Source: G038396625 sp038396625
Lineage (GTDB): Bacteria; Bacillota; Clostridia; Peptostreptococcales; Thermotaleaceae
Reading direction: 5' to 3'
Assembly (NCBI GenBank): GCA_038396625.1
Contig: CP121688.1
Span: 1,364,001 to 1,428,000 of the forward strand
DNA length: 64,000 nt
The position numbers and the translations under genes are program-made. Positions within the stretch are counted from its first letter, which is position 1. The number at the start of each line of letters is the position of its first letter. This document shows positions 25,740 through 34,310 of the stretch, piece by piece. Below the pieces are notes generated by a model. That model worked only from the letters and a program-made list of their open reading frames with translations. It was not told the DNA's origin and ran no database searches.

Positions 25740-26798
25740 ATGGCAAGAAATGAAAAAAATAAAGAAGCACTAGGCGTTTTTGGTCAATATCTAACTGTTT
25801 GGGTGACGCTGTGTATTGTTGCTGGCGTAATAATTGGTCAAGTTTTTCCAAGCTTTCCGAATACTTTAAGTAAGTTTGAATATGCACATGTGTCTATACC
25901 CGTTGCCATACTGATATGGCTTATGATTTACCCAATGATGCTAAAAATTGATTTTTCAAGTATTATTGAAGCGACAAAAAAACCAAGAGGGTTAACAGTA
26001 ACTTGTGTGACAAACTGGTTGATTAAACCCTTTACGATGTATCTATTTGCATGGTTATTTTTCAAAGTAATCTTTAAAGCATATATTCCAGAGGGATTGG
26101 CTTCTGAGTATTTAGCAGGCGCTGTGCTTTTAGGTGCTGCACCGTGTACCGCCATGGTATTTGTATGGAGTCACCTTACAAAAGGAGATCCTGCGTATAC
26201 AGTAGTACAGGTAGCTGTTAACGATCTAATCCTACTGGTAGCTTTTACACCGATTGTTGCCTTTTTATTAGGGGTTAGTGATGTAGTTGTGCCTTATGAC
26301 ACGTTATTTTTATCTGTAGTACTGTTTGTTGTAATTCCTTTATTGGGAGGGTATTTATCAAGAAAATATATCATTCAAAACAAAGGAAAAGACTATTTTG
26401 AAAATGTGTTTTTAAAGAAATTCAATGGGATTACAGAAGTAGGACTTTTACTGACCTTAGTTATTATATTTTCTTTTCAAGGAGAAGTGATCCTCAATAA
26501 CCCACTGCATATTGCACTGATTGCCATTCCATTAACGATACAAACTTTCTTTATTTTTATTATCGCATATGGATGGGGCAGGGTATGGAAGCTACCACAC
26601 GATATCGCAGCCCCTGGGTCGATGATTGGAGCCAGTAACTTTTTTGAACTTGCTGTTGCGGTGGCTATTTCTCTATTTGGCTTAAAATCTGGTGCTGCAT
26701 TGGCAACTGTGGTAGGTGTTTTGGTGGAAGTACCCTTAATGCTGACATTAGTAAAAATAGCGAATAATACAAGACATTGGTTTCCAAGTACAAAATAA
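25740..26798 (+). CDS. acr3: arsenite efflux transporter Acr3
   Basis: A 352-residue membrane transporter with ten hydrophobic segments, of the Acr3 family, which exports As(III) using the proton gradient. The diagnostic GAAPCTAMVFVWSHLTKGDP segment carries the conserved cysteine of the fourth helix, and VQVAVNDLILLVAF follows. The ATG at 25740 has an AAAGGAG site nine bases upstream; an earlier in-frame start at 25683 would overlap arsR and lacks support. Middle gene of the ars operon. Confidence 0.95.
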   Translation: MARNEKNKEALGVFGQYLTVWVTLCIVAGVIIGQVFPSFPNTLSKFEYAHVSIPVAILIWLMIYPMMLKIDFSSIIEATKKPRGLTVTCVTNWLIKPFTMYLFAWLFFKVIFKAYIPEGLASEYLAGAVLLGAAPCTAMVFVWSHLTKGDPAYTVVQVAVNDLILLVAFTPIVAFLLGVSDVVVPYDTLFLSVVLFVVIPLLGGYLSRKYIIQNKGKDYFENVFLKKFNGITEVGLLLTLVIIFSFQGEVILNNPLHIALIAIPLTIQTFFIFIIAYGWGRVWKLPHDIAAPGSMIGASNFFELAVAVAISLFGLKSGAALATVVGVLVEVPLMLTLVKIANNTRHWFPSTK

Positions 26799-26845
26799 GC
26801 TTTAAAAGAATAAGAATGAATAGCAGTTAAGGAGGAGGTTTTATC

Positions 26846-27247
26846 ATGAAAAAGAAAGTAGCTTTTGTTTGTGTACACAATTCTTGTCGTTCACAAATGG
26901 CAGAAGGCTGGGCAAAGGAGTTGGGTTCAGAGGTGCTGGAGGTATATTCAGCAGGAACAGAAAACTATCCAGAGGTGAAGCCTTTAGCGGTAGAAGTTAT
27001 GGAAGAAGTAGGAATCGATATGAGTACTCATTATCCGAAGCTTTTAACAGATATACCAGAAGAAATAGATATACTGATCACGATGGGATGTGGTGTAGTA
27101 TGCCCCTTCATCCCTTGTAAGCATGAAGAAGACTGGGGACTAGAAGATCCGTCGGGCGGTCCCATAGAAGGATATCGAAAAACAAGGGATCTAATCAAAG
27201 AAAAAGTAGAAGCATTAATTGAGAAAATAAAAAAAGATGCATTGTAG
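26846..27247 (+). CDS. arsC: thioredoxin-coupled arsenate reductase
   Basis: A 133-residue arsenate reductase of the low-molecular-weight tyrosine phosphatase fold. The P-loop is CVHNSCRSQMAEG, with the nucleophilic Cys at about residue 10. The resolving cysteines are in MGCGVVCPFIPCKHEEDW, followed by LEDPSGG. It reduces As(V) to As(III), which Acr3 exports; electrons come from thioredoxin. Strong ribosome site AAGGAGGAGG. A terminator follows. Confidence 0.96.
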   Translation: MKKKVAFVCVHNSCRSQMAEGWAKELGSEVLEVYSAGTENYPEVKPLAVEVMEEVGIDMSTHYPKLLTDIPEEIDILITMGCGVVCPFIPCKHEEDWGLEDPSGGPIEGYRKTRDLIKEKVEALIEKIKKDAL

Positions 27248-27260
27248 ATTATAGTAAGAA

Positions 27261-27298
27261 AGAAGAAGGGAAAGCTTAGCCTTGCCCTTCTTCTTTTG
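27261..27298 (+). terminator. terminator of the ars operon
   Basis: AGAAGAAGGG and CCCTTCTTCT form a perfect 10-bp stem around a 14-base loop, followed by TTTTG. Confidence 0.8.
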
Positions 27299-27332
27299 TT
27301 TATGGAAACTTTAAAAATATGAATAATGGAGG

Positions 27333-27360
27333 TTTACAATTTTGTAAATTAGCGTATAAT
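27333..27360. promoter_or_regulatory. TetR operator and promoter
   Basis: TTTACAA-TT-TTGTAAA (27333-27348) is a perfect palindrome. It lies just upstream of the -10 TATAAT (27355-27360) and so in the promoter of the tetR-helD unit. This suggests autorepression. Confidence 0.6.
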
Positions 27361-27396
27361 AAAAGAGAATAAAATATTCGCTTTTGGGAGGAAGAT

Positions 27397-28008
27397 ATGG
27401 TTCAATATAAAAAAGATGATATTAAAGAAAAAATTGATAAAGCAGCATTAACGGTATTTGCAGAGAAAGGATATCGAAATACTAAGATTTCTGATATCGC
27501 AGATTGTGCTGGTGTGTCTGTTGGCAATATATATAGGTATTACAATAGTAAAGCAACAATTTTTCATACAATTGTTCCTGAAAGTTTTTTTGCTTCTGTA
27601 AAGCAGCTATTATACGATAAGATTTTTGCAGCAAAAAACAAGAAAATAGAACGCATAGAAGAGATCGATCAATTTTGGATGGTAAATCATGAGGTAATTC
27701 GGTTTATGGTTGAAAACCGTGAGCGAATGCTTATTGTATTTCAACGTAGCCAAGGAACGAAGTTTGAAAATGCAAAAGAAGCCTTGGTAGATTTTCTTAT
27801 CAAAATTGCAAGAGATCATTTTATAACACAACACAATCAATTATTAGGAGAGGATACAGAAGATGTTGTGTTAAAGGTAATTTATGAAAATCTTATGCAT
27901 ATGACCTTGAGGATCTTGGAGGAAACGAAGGATTTGAATCAAGTAATAAGGCGCTTAAAATCTATTAATTCCTACCACTTATTTGGTATTACAAGCTTGT
28001 TTCAATAG
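27397..28008 (+). CDS. TetR-family regulator
   Basis: A 203-residue repressor with an N-terminal helix-turn-helix (AALTVFAEKGYRNTKISDIA, then AGVSVGNIYRYYNSKATIF, residues about 14-55) and an all-helical ligand-binding C-terminus. The start has GGGAGGAAG. It is 42 bases upstream of helD in the same direction with no terminator, and a palindrome sits in the promoter, so it may control itself and helD. Ligand unknown. Confidence 0.92.
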   Translation: MVQYKKDDIKEKIDKAALTVFAEKGYRNTKISDIADCAGVSVGNIYRYYNSKATIFHTIVPESFFASVKQLLYDKIFAAKNKKIERIEEIDQFWMVNHEVIRFMVENRERMLIVFQRSQGTKFENAKEALVDFLIKIARDHFITQHNQLLGEDTEDVVLKVIYENLMHMTLRILEETKDLNQVIRRLKSINSYHLFGITSLFQ

Positions 28009-28050
28009 AAAAATCTTGAAAATCCATATTGGTTTTGGAGGGATAATTTT

Positions 28051-30309
28051 ATGGAGAAGTATCAACAGATTTTTGAGGAGGAAAAGGCATATCTTCATAA
28101 AGCCTTAGGATTTATAAAAAACGAGCTTAAGAGGGAAATTCAAATACTGTCCAACAGAAGAGAGGAACTTCTAAACAGTAGAAAAGAGATGTGGGAGAAT
28201 ACGGTACATTTTTCTACAGATTTTGAAAGATTAACAGAGATCAGTCAATATCTAGCTATCTTGAATAGTCATACCACCAGCTATGGAAGTACCTTTCAGC
28301 AGATTGAGAAATATAAAAAGCTATTAACAGCACCCTATTTTGGAAGATTTGATTTTGTAGAAAGTGATTCAAAGGAAATTGAAAAGATATATGTAGGTAT
28401 GCATAATGTGATAGATCCTCAATCCTATGAAATTCTTGTATATGATTGGCGTGCCCCTATCTCAAATATTTTCTATGCATATGAACTAGGGGATGTGGCC
28501 TATCGCGCGCCAGAAGGTATGATCGAGGGAAAGGTACTGCTCAAAAGGCAGTATAAAATCCACAAGGGTGAACTTGTGTACTATTTTGATTGCAGTGTTA
28601 AAATAGATGACGAAATTCTTCAACAGGTATTGTCTCACAATGCATCTCCTAAAATGAAAAACATCGTTAAAACAATTCAAAAAGAACAAAATGTGATTAT
28701 TCGAGATATGGACAATGAACTTCTAATTGTTCAAGGTGTGGCAGGAAGCGGCAAAACCTCTATTGCGCTGCATCGAATAGCATATTTACTTTATCATGGT
28801 ATGAATTTAAAACTGAGTTCAAACAACATCCTTATTGTCTCACCCAATGAAATTTTCAACAAATATATTGCACATGTTCTTCCAGAGCTAGGGGAAGAAA
28901 ATGTAACACAGATAACCTTTGATGATTTGACAGAACAACTCTTGGGACAAAAATTTAAAATAGAAAAAAGAAAGCATCAGTTGGAGACTCTGATTAACTG
29001 CAAGGATGCAGAGGCATTAGAAAAGGAAAAGAGGAATATGGATTTTAAAGGCTCAAGGGTATTTATGGAGATTTTAAATAGATGGATGCAATATTATGAA
29101 CGAAAGATCATTTCTTTTAAGGATGTATATTATGATGGGAAAGTTATTGAAACAAAACATCTTTTGAAAAATCAATTTCTCAATAACAAAATAGGCAGAC
29201 CTGCGGCAAAAAGATTAAGAAGAATGGAAAGTATGATGTTGAATAAAATTCATCCATTACGAAAAGAAAGGCTGAAAAAAATTGAAAAGCTTGTCCAAAG
29301 AATGGATGGACATGAATTAGAAGTAAAGTCTTTTAGCAGGTTATTGTCCATAAAGGAATCTAAGACCCTATTAAAGAGCATGCGAAGCTTTACACAGATT
29401 GATTTTTTTGAAGTCTATCATTTACTATTTAAGGAAGATAGGCTGTTTCTTAAATTTGCAAAGGATTTGATGCTTCCTGAAGAGATAGCAGAAATTATAA
29501 AAACTACTCAAGAAAATCTAGAGAAGGGTTTCATTGCCTATGAAGATTGTGGGCCGCTGTTATATCTTAAATTAAAGATAGAAGGAAATGACATTTTTTC
29601 AGAAATCAAACAGGTGGTGATTGATGAAGCGCAAGACTACACACCTATACAGTATGGGGTTTTTAAGCTGTTGTTTAAAGAAAGTCGTTTTACTATACTA
29701 GGAGATATCCATCAGTCTATTGATAAGGATGTGGAGGTTTCTCTTTATGATGTCATTGATGAAATTTTAGATAAAAGCAAATCGGTTCATTTACATCTAA
29801 ACAAAAGTTATCGATCCACCTATGAAATTAGCAGGTTTTCGCAAAAAATATTGAATCTTCCACAAGACTGCGTCAGCTTTGAAAGATATGAAGAAAAACC
29901 TGTTGTCCTAGTAGAAAACAGCATCGAAGCTATGGAAGATGCCATTGTAAAAAATATACAAACCTTCACTAAAGAAGGATACGAAACCATCGCCGTAATT
30001 TGTAAAACCATTAAAGAAGCCCATCAACTCTATCACCGAATGAAAGAATACTTAGCTATTAGATTGATTAGTTCCAAAGAGGATGAGGTAGAGACAGGGG
30101 TGATGATTCTTCCTGCCTATGTGGCAAAGGGTTTAGAATTTGATGCTGTGATCGTTTATAACACATCCAGTGAGCGTTACCTCAATGAAATAGATAAAAA
30201 GCTTTTATATATTGCTTGTACGAGAGCCCTTCACAGATTGGCACTGTATTATGTAGGAGAAAAAAGCAGGTTTATACCTGAACCAGAATTATATTGCAGC
30301 AGGCGATAA
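28051..30309 (+). CDS. helD: HelD-type RNA polymerase recycling helicase
   Basis: A 752-residue UvrD/Rep-like superfamily 1 ATPase of the HelD family. The N-terminal 90 residues are a charged antiparallel coiled coil that in HelD enters the RNA polymerase secondary channel. Walker A is GVAGSGKTS (about residue 229), Walker B is VIDEAQDYTPIQY (about 525), and later motifs include LNKSYRSTYEI and the C-terminal VAKGLEFDAVIVYN and YIACTRALHRLALY. Length is near the usual 770. HelD removes stalled or antibiotic-bound RNA polymerase from DNA. The gene is full length with an upstream TetR gene, an arrangement that hints at stress- or antibiotic-linked control. Confidence 0.92.
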   Translation: MEKYQQIFEEEKAYLHKALGFIKNELKREIQILSNRREELLNSRKEMWENTVHFSTDFERLTEISQYLAILNSHTTSYGSTFQQIEKYKKLLTAPYFGRFDFVESDSKEIEKIYVGMHNVIDPQSYEILVYDWRAPISNIFYAYELGDVAYRAPEGMIEGKVLLKRQYKIHKGELVYYFDCSVKIDDEILQQVLSHNASPKMKNIVKTIQKEQNVIIRDMDNELLIVQGVAGSGKTSIALHRIAYLLYHGMNLKLSSNNILIVSPNEIFNKYIAHVLPELGEENVTQITFDDLTEQLLGQKFKIEKRKHQLETLINCKDAEALEKEKRNMDFKGSRVFMEILNRWMQYYERKIISFKDVYYDGKVIETKHLLKNQFLNNKIGRPAAKRLRRMESMMLNKIHPLRKERLKKIEKLVQRMDGHELEVKSFSRLLSIKESKTLLKSMRSFTQIDFFEVYHLLFKEDRLFLKFAKDLMLPEEIAEIIKTTQENLEKGFIAYEDCGPLLYLKLKIEGNDIFSEIKQVVIDEAQDYTPIQYGVFKLLFKESRFTILGDIHQSIDKDVEVSLYDVIDEILDKSKSVHLHLNKSYRSTYEISRFSQKILNLPQDCVSFERYEEKPVVLVENSIEAMEDAIVKNIQTFTKEGYETIAVICKTIKEAHQLYHRMKEYLAIRLISSKEDEVETGVMILPAYVAKGLEFDAVIVYNTSSERYLNEIDKKLLYIACTRALHRLALYYVGEKSRFIPEPELYCSRR

Positions 30310-30343
30310 AAAATGCAGGGGGTTCCCTGCATTTTTTATCGCC
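30302..30343. terminator. shared bidirectional terminator containing both stop codons
   Basis: GGCGATAAAAAATGCAGGG and its exact complement form a 19-bp stem with the loop GGTT. The helD stop (30307-30309) lies in one arm and the convergent permease stop (30336-30338) in the other. Each gene's last two codons read CGA TAA within the same palindrome. Confidence 0.9.
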
Positions 30344-31175
30344 ATTTCATCAATTTTTTTTCTAGCAAAGCCACCCCTTGATACATGATAGCGGCTAACA
30401 CAGCTAAAATGATAACACTGGTCATTACCAAATCTAGCTTGAAAACTTGACTTCCATAAACAATCAGATAACCGATTCCTGCCTGAGATACCATAAATTC
30501 TCCCACGATGACACCAACCCATGATAAACCTACATTAATCTTAAGGGCATTAATAATAGTAGGAATGCTTGCGGGAATAATCACTTTGCGCAATATTTGC
30601 ATCTTACTGGCACCAAAGGTTTGAAGCATTTTGATTTTATCTTCATCAACTTCTCTAAATCCTCCGTACACACCTAGGATGGTAACGACAATGGATACGG
30701 TCATTGCAGTAACAATAATTCCAGTAATCCCTGCGCCTGCCCACAGAATAATAATGGGTGCTAGGGCTGTTTTGGGTAAGGCGTTTAATACCACCATATA
30801 TGGATCTAATACCTCTGAAATAAAATCAGACCACCATAATAACACGGCGATAATGGTACCTAGTAAAGTACCCAATACAAAACCAATGACTGTTTCAAAA
30901 CTGCTAACACCAATATGTTTCAGTAATGAACCATCTTGTGCAAGTTTGATAAATAGATGCCACATTTGAGAAGGATAGCTAGTGAGGAAGGTATCAATCC
31001 AGTTCAACTTTGCTGCCAGTTCCCATAGTGCAAATACAAGAACAATTAAAAAAATCTGTGTAAAGAAAATGAATCTTTTTCTTCTTTTATGCTTGCAAAT
31101 AAAAATAAAATGTTCCTTAGAAAATCCATAATCAACGTTTTTTTCCAATTGATTACAATTAATTTTATCGGACAT
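30336..31175 (-). CDS. ABC transporter permease, nitrate/sulfonate/taurine type
   Basis: A membrane permease of about 279 residues with six hydrophobic segments, of the SsuC/TauC/NrtB family. The family loop is EVDEDKIKMLQTFGASKMQILRKVIIPASIP in segments near residue 180. The start overlaps the upstream ATPase gene. ATG at 31175 is 10 bases after AAGGAG, while ATG at 31181 is only 4, so 31175 is preferred. It pairs with the ATPase; no substrate-binding protein gene is adjacent, so specificity is open. Confidence 0.88.
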   Translation of the reverse strand: MSDKINCNQLEKNVDYGFSKEHFIFICKHKRRKRFIFFTQIFLIVLVFALWELAAKLNWIDTFLTSYPSQMWHLFIKLAQDGSLLKHIGVSSFETVIGFVLGTLLGTIIAVLLWWSDFISEVLDPYMVVLNALPKTALAPIIILWAGAGITGIIVTAMTVSIVVTILGVYGGFREVDEDKIKMLQTFGASKMQILRKVIIPASIPTIINALKINVGLSWVGVIVGEFMVSQAGIGYLIVYGSQVFKLDLVMTSVIILAVLAAIMYQGVALLEKKLMKWR

Positions 31176-31944
31176 GCACATCCAGCTCCTTCCATATAGT
31201 ATTAAAATAGTGTCTAAACTCAGGAGCTTCTCGAGAAGAAAGTGGCGTTCTTTTATTTTCAAGGGTTAATTGGATTTCGTGGGTACTTTTTACAGAAGCA
31301 GGCCTTTTGGTTAGTACAATGATTCGATCTGCCATAGATATAGCTTCTGCTATGTCATGCGTCACCATAATGGCAGTTTTCTTTTCTTGTTTTAAGATGG
31401 TTCCGATATCATCTGCCACTGCAAGCCTCGTTTGATAGTCAAGGGCAGAAAATGGTTCATCTAATAATAGCAATTCTGGTTCTATAGCTAAGGTTCTTAT
31501 CAAGGCAACCCTTTGGCGCATACCACCAGATAGTTGGCTGGGATAATGAGATTTGAATTCCCTTAGTCCATAGGTATCCAATAACTTTTCTGTTCTTGCT
31601 CTTGTTTCTTCGCTTAATTTATCTTGTATTTCTAATCCGATCAATACATTATGGAGTATGTTTCGCCATTCGAATAAATTATCTTTTTGAAACATGTATC
31701 CTATGAATTTACTAGTGCCTATGACAGGTTCCCCATTGACAAAAACTTTTCCAGAAGATGGTTTAATCAATCCTGATATAATCGATAGGGCTGTTGATTT
31801 TCCGCATCCACTAGGACCTACGATTACCACAATCTCACCTTTGTAAACATCAAAAGATAAGTTTTGAAGAGCAAAGGTTTCACCTTCTAATGTATGATAA
31901 TTCATAGATACATTTTTAATTTCAACCACCTTTTCTTTTGGCAT
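31165..31944 (-). CDS. ABC transporter ATP-binding protein, nitrate/sulfonate/taurine type
   Basis: A 259-residue ATPase of the SsuB/TauB/NrtD type. Walker A is GPSGCGKST (about residue 42), the signature is LSGGMRQR (about 139), Walker B is LLLLDEPFSALD and the switch is MVTHDIAEAISMADR. The ATG at 31944 follows GGGAGGAATACGC; longer in-frame extensions lack a ribosome site. Last bases overlap the permease start. Upstream lies a repeated non-coding segment also found near 32870. Confidence 0.92.
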   Translation of the reverse strand: MPKEKVVEIKNVSMNYHTLEGETFALQNLSFDVYKGEIVVIVGPSGCGKSTALSIISGLIKPSSGKVFVNGEPVIGTSKFIGYMFQKDNLFEWRNILHNVLIGLEIQDKLSEETRARTEKLLDTYGLREFKSHYPSQLSGGMRQRVALIRTLAIEPELLLLDEPFSALDYQTRLAVADDIGTILKQEKKTAIMVTHDIAEAISMADRIIVLTKRPASVKSTHEIQLTLENKRTPLSSREAPEFRHYFNTIWKELDVHVR

Positions 31945-31960
31945 GCGTATTCCTCCCTGT

Positions 31961-32044
31961 GTTGAAAATTCAATATAGTTTATTGTATTCAGTGAGAAAA
32001 TATTTGTTACCTTAATTGTAAAGAAGAGAAATTTCGGGAGTAAA
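31961..32044. repeat. degenerate direct repeat, copy A
   Basis: About 80 bases resemble 32868-32945 in the same orientation. They share the exact 19-bp block ATTCAGTGAGAAAATATTT (31987-32005), a preceding AAAATT.AATAT..TTTATT segment, and TTGTAAAG plus GGGAG.AAA downstream at matching offsets. It sits between the ABC ATPase gene and the MCP pseudogene. Confidence 0.6.
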
Positions 32045-32216
32045 CCCCTATGATGAACTGCGATCATTTTACATTTTAAATATTTTGGAAATGCTAGAAC
32101 AAAGATAAATGAAGTATAAATTATATGAGATTAAAAAAAATAATAGAGAAAATATTTAAGAAATGAATAATATTATACAAAATTCTGTAAAAACTGATTA
32201 ATTATATCAATATAGA

Positions 32217-32756
32217 ACTAAAAAGACAAAGTGAAGATTTTGCAAGAAAGACTACTGAAGTCAAAATGGGTAGTGAACAGGTTGCAGCAGCTATGCAACA
32301 AATAGCAGCGGGTGCATAAGAGCAAGCAGCATCCTCTATCGAAATTACAAACGACAGTAAAGAATTAAGTACACTGATTGAAGCATCTAATAGGGAGAAT
32401 CTAAATCAGTAGCTAATTCATTAGGAAAAGGATGCATAGAAGCAGAAAAAGGAACAGGTCAAATAAAAGCAACGGGAAAAACATTTGAAGAGATCACTTT
32501 AAAAGTTTCTGAAATGGCAGAAAGCGTAGAGGTTGTGTCGGGCAATCTTAGAAATATCGCTGAAAATAGTAATAAAATTGACAATGAAATAGAAAAAATG
32601 TCTTCTATAGCAGAACAAAACTCTGCTGCAATAGAAGAGACCGCTGCTTCTGCACAACAGCAAAATAGTGTCATAGCAAAAGTATCTCAAAATGCAGATC
32701 ATCTATCAGCATTAGCTGAGAAATTAAGTGAAATGATTGGGGGATTTAAACTATAA
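32217..32756 (+). pseudogene. methyl-accepting chemotaxis protein remnant
   Basis: The stretch encodes pieces of an MCP signalling domain. First comes SEDFARKTTEVKMGSEQVAA and MQQIAAGA, then TAA, then EQAASSIEITNDSKELSTL up to a second stop. After a frameshift it continues with SVANSLGKGCIEAEKGTGQ through AEQNSAAIEETAAS to the natural C-terminus LSEMIGGFKL at 32756. The highly conserved hairpin tip is missing, as are the sensor and membrane parts. Two stops, one frameshift and an internal deletion make this a clear pseudogene. The last 80 codons remain open but should not be called a gene. Confidence 0.88.
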
Positions 32757-32867
32757 ACAAAAAATTATATAAAGTTAGCATAAGGTTGTATGGCAATTTC
32801 TTATGAATTGTTATACAACTTTTTTATATATAATTATCAAAGAATAGACAAGATCGAACCTTCGTTA

Positions 32868-32945
32868 AAATTGAATATCATTTATTTTATTCAGTGAGAA
32901 AATATTTAGGATGTTTTTGTAAAGGCAGACTTTGGGGAGCAAATT
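32868..32945. repeat. degenerate direct repeat, copy B
   Basis: Partner of 31961-32044, about 900 bases away, with the identical 19-bp core at 32889-32907. Together the two copies bracket the MCP pseudogene. This copy lies about 55 bases upstream of the FG-GAP-like gene. Confidence 0.6.
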
Positions 32946-32998
32946 CGTCAATCATGCATATTATATCAGTAAGTTTAATGTCGGAAAGGAGATAGAAT

Positions 32999-33751
32999 AT
33001 GCATTATTATCCAATGTATTTTCCAAAAAATATGGGGATGAATTCTACAAATGGGTATATATTAGATTTTAAAAAAGGAGATGTCAATGGGGACGGGGTC
33101 ATAGACTATGTGTATTTAATAGGAAATTTACCCTATGGAACAGGAAGTCCATTCAGAGATCATATACGACTAAAGATTATAGATGGAAAAACCAGCCGTG
33201 AGACCACCATTCAGCTGAAAGAAAATGCAGGTTATGGGCCAACGCTATTTTTAGGAGATTTTACAGGAGATAAGGTAGATGATATTCTTATCAGCATAGA
33301 TTCTGGGGGAAGTGGAGGGTATGCTTTTTATTACATGTATTCATTTGTAAAGAATCAACCTAAGATGATCTTTGATTTTGAACAATTTAATGCAGCATAT
33401 ATATATGAAGTAAATTATCAAGATAACTATAAGGTAGAGATTATTAGTAAAAATACGAATACTAGATATATAATTGATATTACCTACAAGGGAAAAGACT
33501 ATTTATCAGAGATTTACGATAAAAATGGTAAATTGAAAGAACCCATTAAAGGATGGGTAAATCCATTGGGAGGATTATATCCTATTGACTTTCAAAGAGA
33601 TGATGACTATGAATTATATGCAGAGCAGCGGATTGCAGGAAGATACAATGCAGATGGACTAGGATATGTCCAGACTTCCCTTGAATGGAAAGGGCAGGGG
33701 TTTGTACCGTTCTTCCAAACCGTAGGAATATACGGAGAAGATTTGACCTAG
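32999..33751 (+). CDS. FG-GAP/VCBS-like repeat protein, unknown function
   Basis: A 250-residue protein without signal peptide or membrane helix. Two calcium-loop-like motifs are visible, KKGDVNGDGVIDYVYL (about residue 25) and GDFTGDKVDDILIS (about 87), as in FG-GAP/VCBS beta-propeller blades. An aromatic glycine-rich segment follows. The start has a GGAAAGGAGAT site. Proteins of this kind are often spore- or envelope-associated in clostridia, but nothing here proves that. It is an intact gene inside an otherwise decaying stretch. Confidence 0.7.
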   Translation: MHYYPMYFPKNMGMNSTNGYILDFKKGDVNGDGVIDYVYLIGNLPYGTGSPFRDHIRLKIIDGKTSRETTIQLKENAGYGPTLFLGDFTGDKVDDILISIDSGGSGGYAFYYMYSFVKNQPKMIFDFEQFNAAYIYEVNYQDNYKVEIISKNTNTRYIIDITYKGKDYLSEIYDKNGKLKEPIKGWVNPLGGLYPIDFQRDDDYELYAEQRIAGRYNADGLGYVQTSLEWKGQGFVPFFQTVGIYGEDLT

Positions 33752-33764
33752 AGAAAGACTAAAC

Positions 33765-33802
33765 AACAAAAATCCTCTATTTGTGTGTTTGCAAATAGAG
33801 GA
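33765..33802 (-). terminator. terminator for minus-strand remnant
   Basis: TCCTCTATTTG and CAAATAGAGGA pair over 11 bp. On the minus strand the stem is followed by TTTTTG. It may also serve the plus-strand gene ending at 33751. Confidence 0.7.
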
Positions 33803-33809
33803 CACGTAC

Positions 33810-34210
33810 TTATTGTTCCATATTTTTTGGCAAGTCTAAAGGATTTCTTTCTTCAATATGGAAACCACGTAAGATAGGATATTTCTCCTGAAATTCTTCC
33901 ATTTTTTTCTTTGATTCATCGAAGCTTGCGAAGTATTTTACTTCTACACAGAATTTCCCTTTTTCGTCTTTTAAAATCCGTTTGTCTTTCAACTCAAATA
34001 ATGTTTCCTCTAGATGGCCTAATGTTTCTCCATAATCATAGGAATCACTTCTTATAGAATAAACCTTTGCATTTTTTATTGGACCTTGAACACTTTAAGG
34101 AAATAACCACTTGTGCAGGTTCCTTTAAAGCTACAAAGCTTGCCTCATCTCCCTTGATAGCTTTTTTGACAATTTCAATACTTAATTCTTCACTTTCTTT
34201 CAGAAACTAG
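33810..34210 (-). pseudogene. frameshifted remnant of unknown gene
   Basis: The last 60 codons (MKDKRILKDEKGKFCVEVKY onwards) are open, but the same frame continues upstream without a start (NAKVYSIRSDSYDYGETLGH). Further upstream the coding sense switches frame (ESEELSIEIVKKAIKGDEAS) after a shift near 34090-34100. A TAG then closes the frame near 34205. Just beyond, translated KLFDTIICLINRN resembles KLFTRITRLINKD of the next pseudogene. No function recognised. Confidence 0.7.
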
Positions 34211-34274
34211 TTTCTATTTATTAGACAAATAATCGTATCAAAAAGTTTTAGGAATATGATTTAAATCTAAAAAT

Positions 34275-34304
34275 AAAAACAGGATTTTTCTCCTGTTTTT
34301 ATTT
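34275..34304. terminator. bidirectional terminator
   Basis: AAAAACAGGA and TCCTGTTTTT form a perfect 10-bp stem with loop TTTTTC and T runs on both strands. It is directly downstream of the 34311-34952 pseudogene. Confidence 0.8.
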
Positions 34305-34310
34305 TATCAA

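Noticed and set aside
32514..32756. Independent 80-residue gene at the MCP remnant
   Set aside because: It is only the C-terminal piece of a chemoreceptor with upstream stops, a frameshift and a lost tip.
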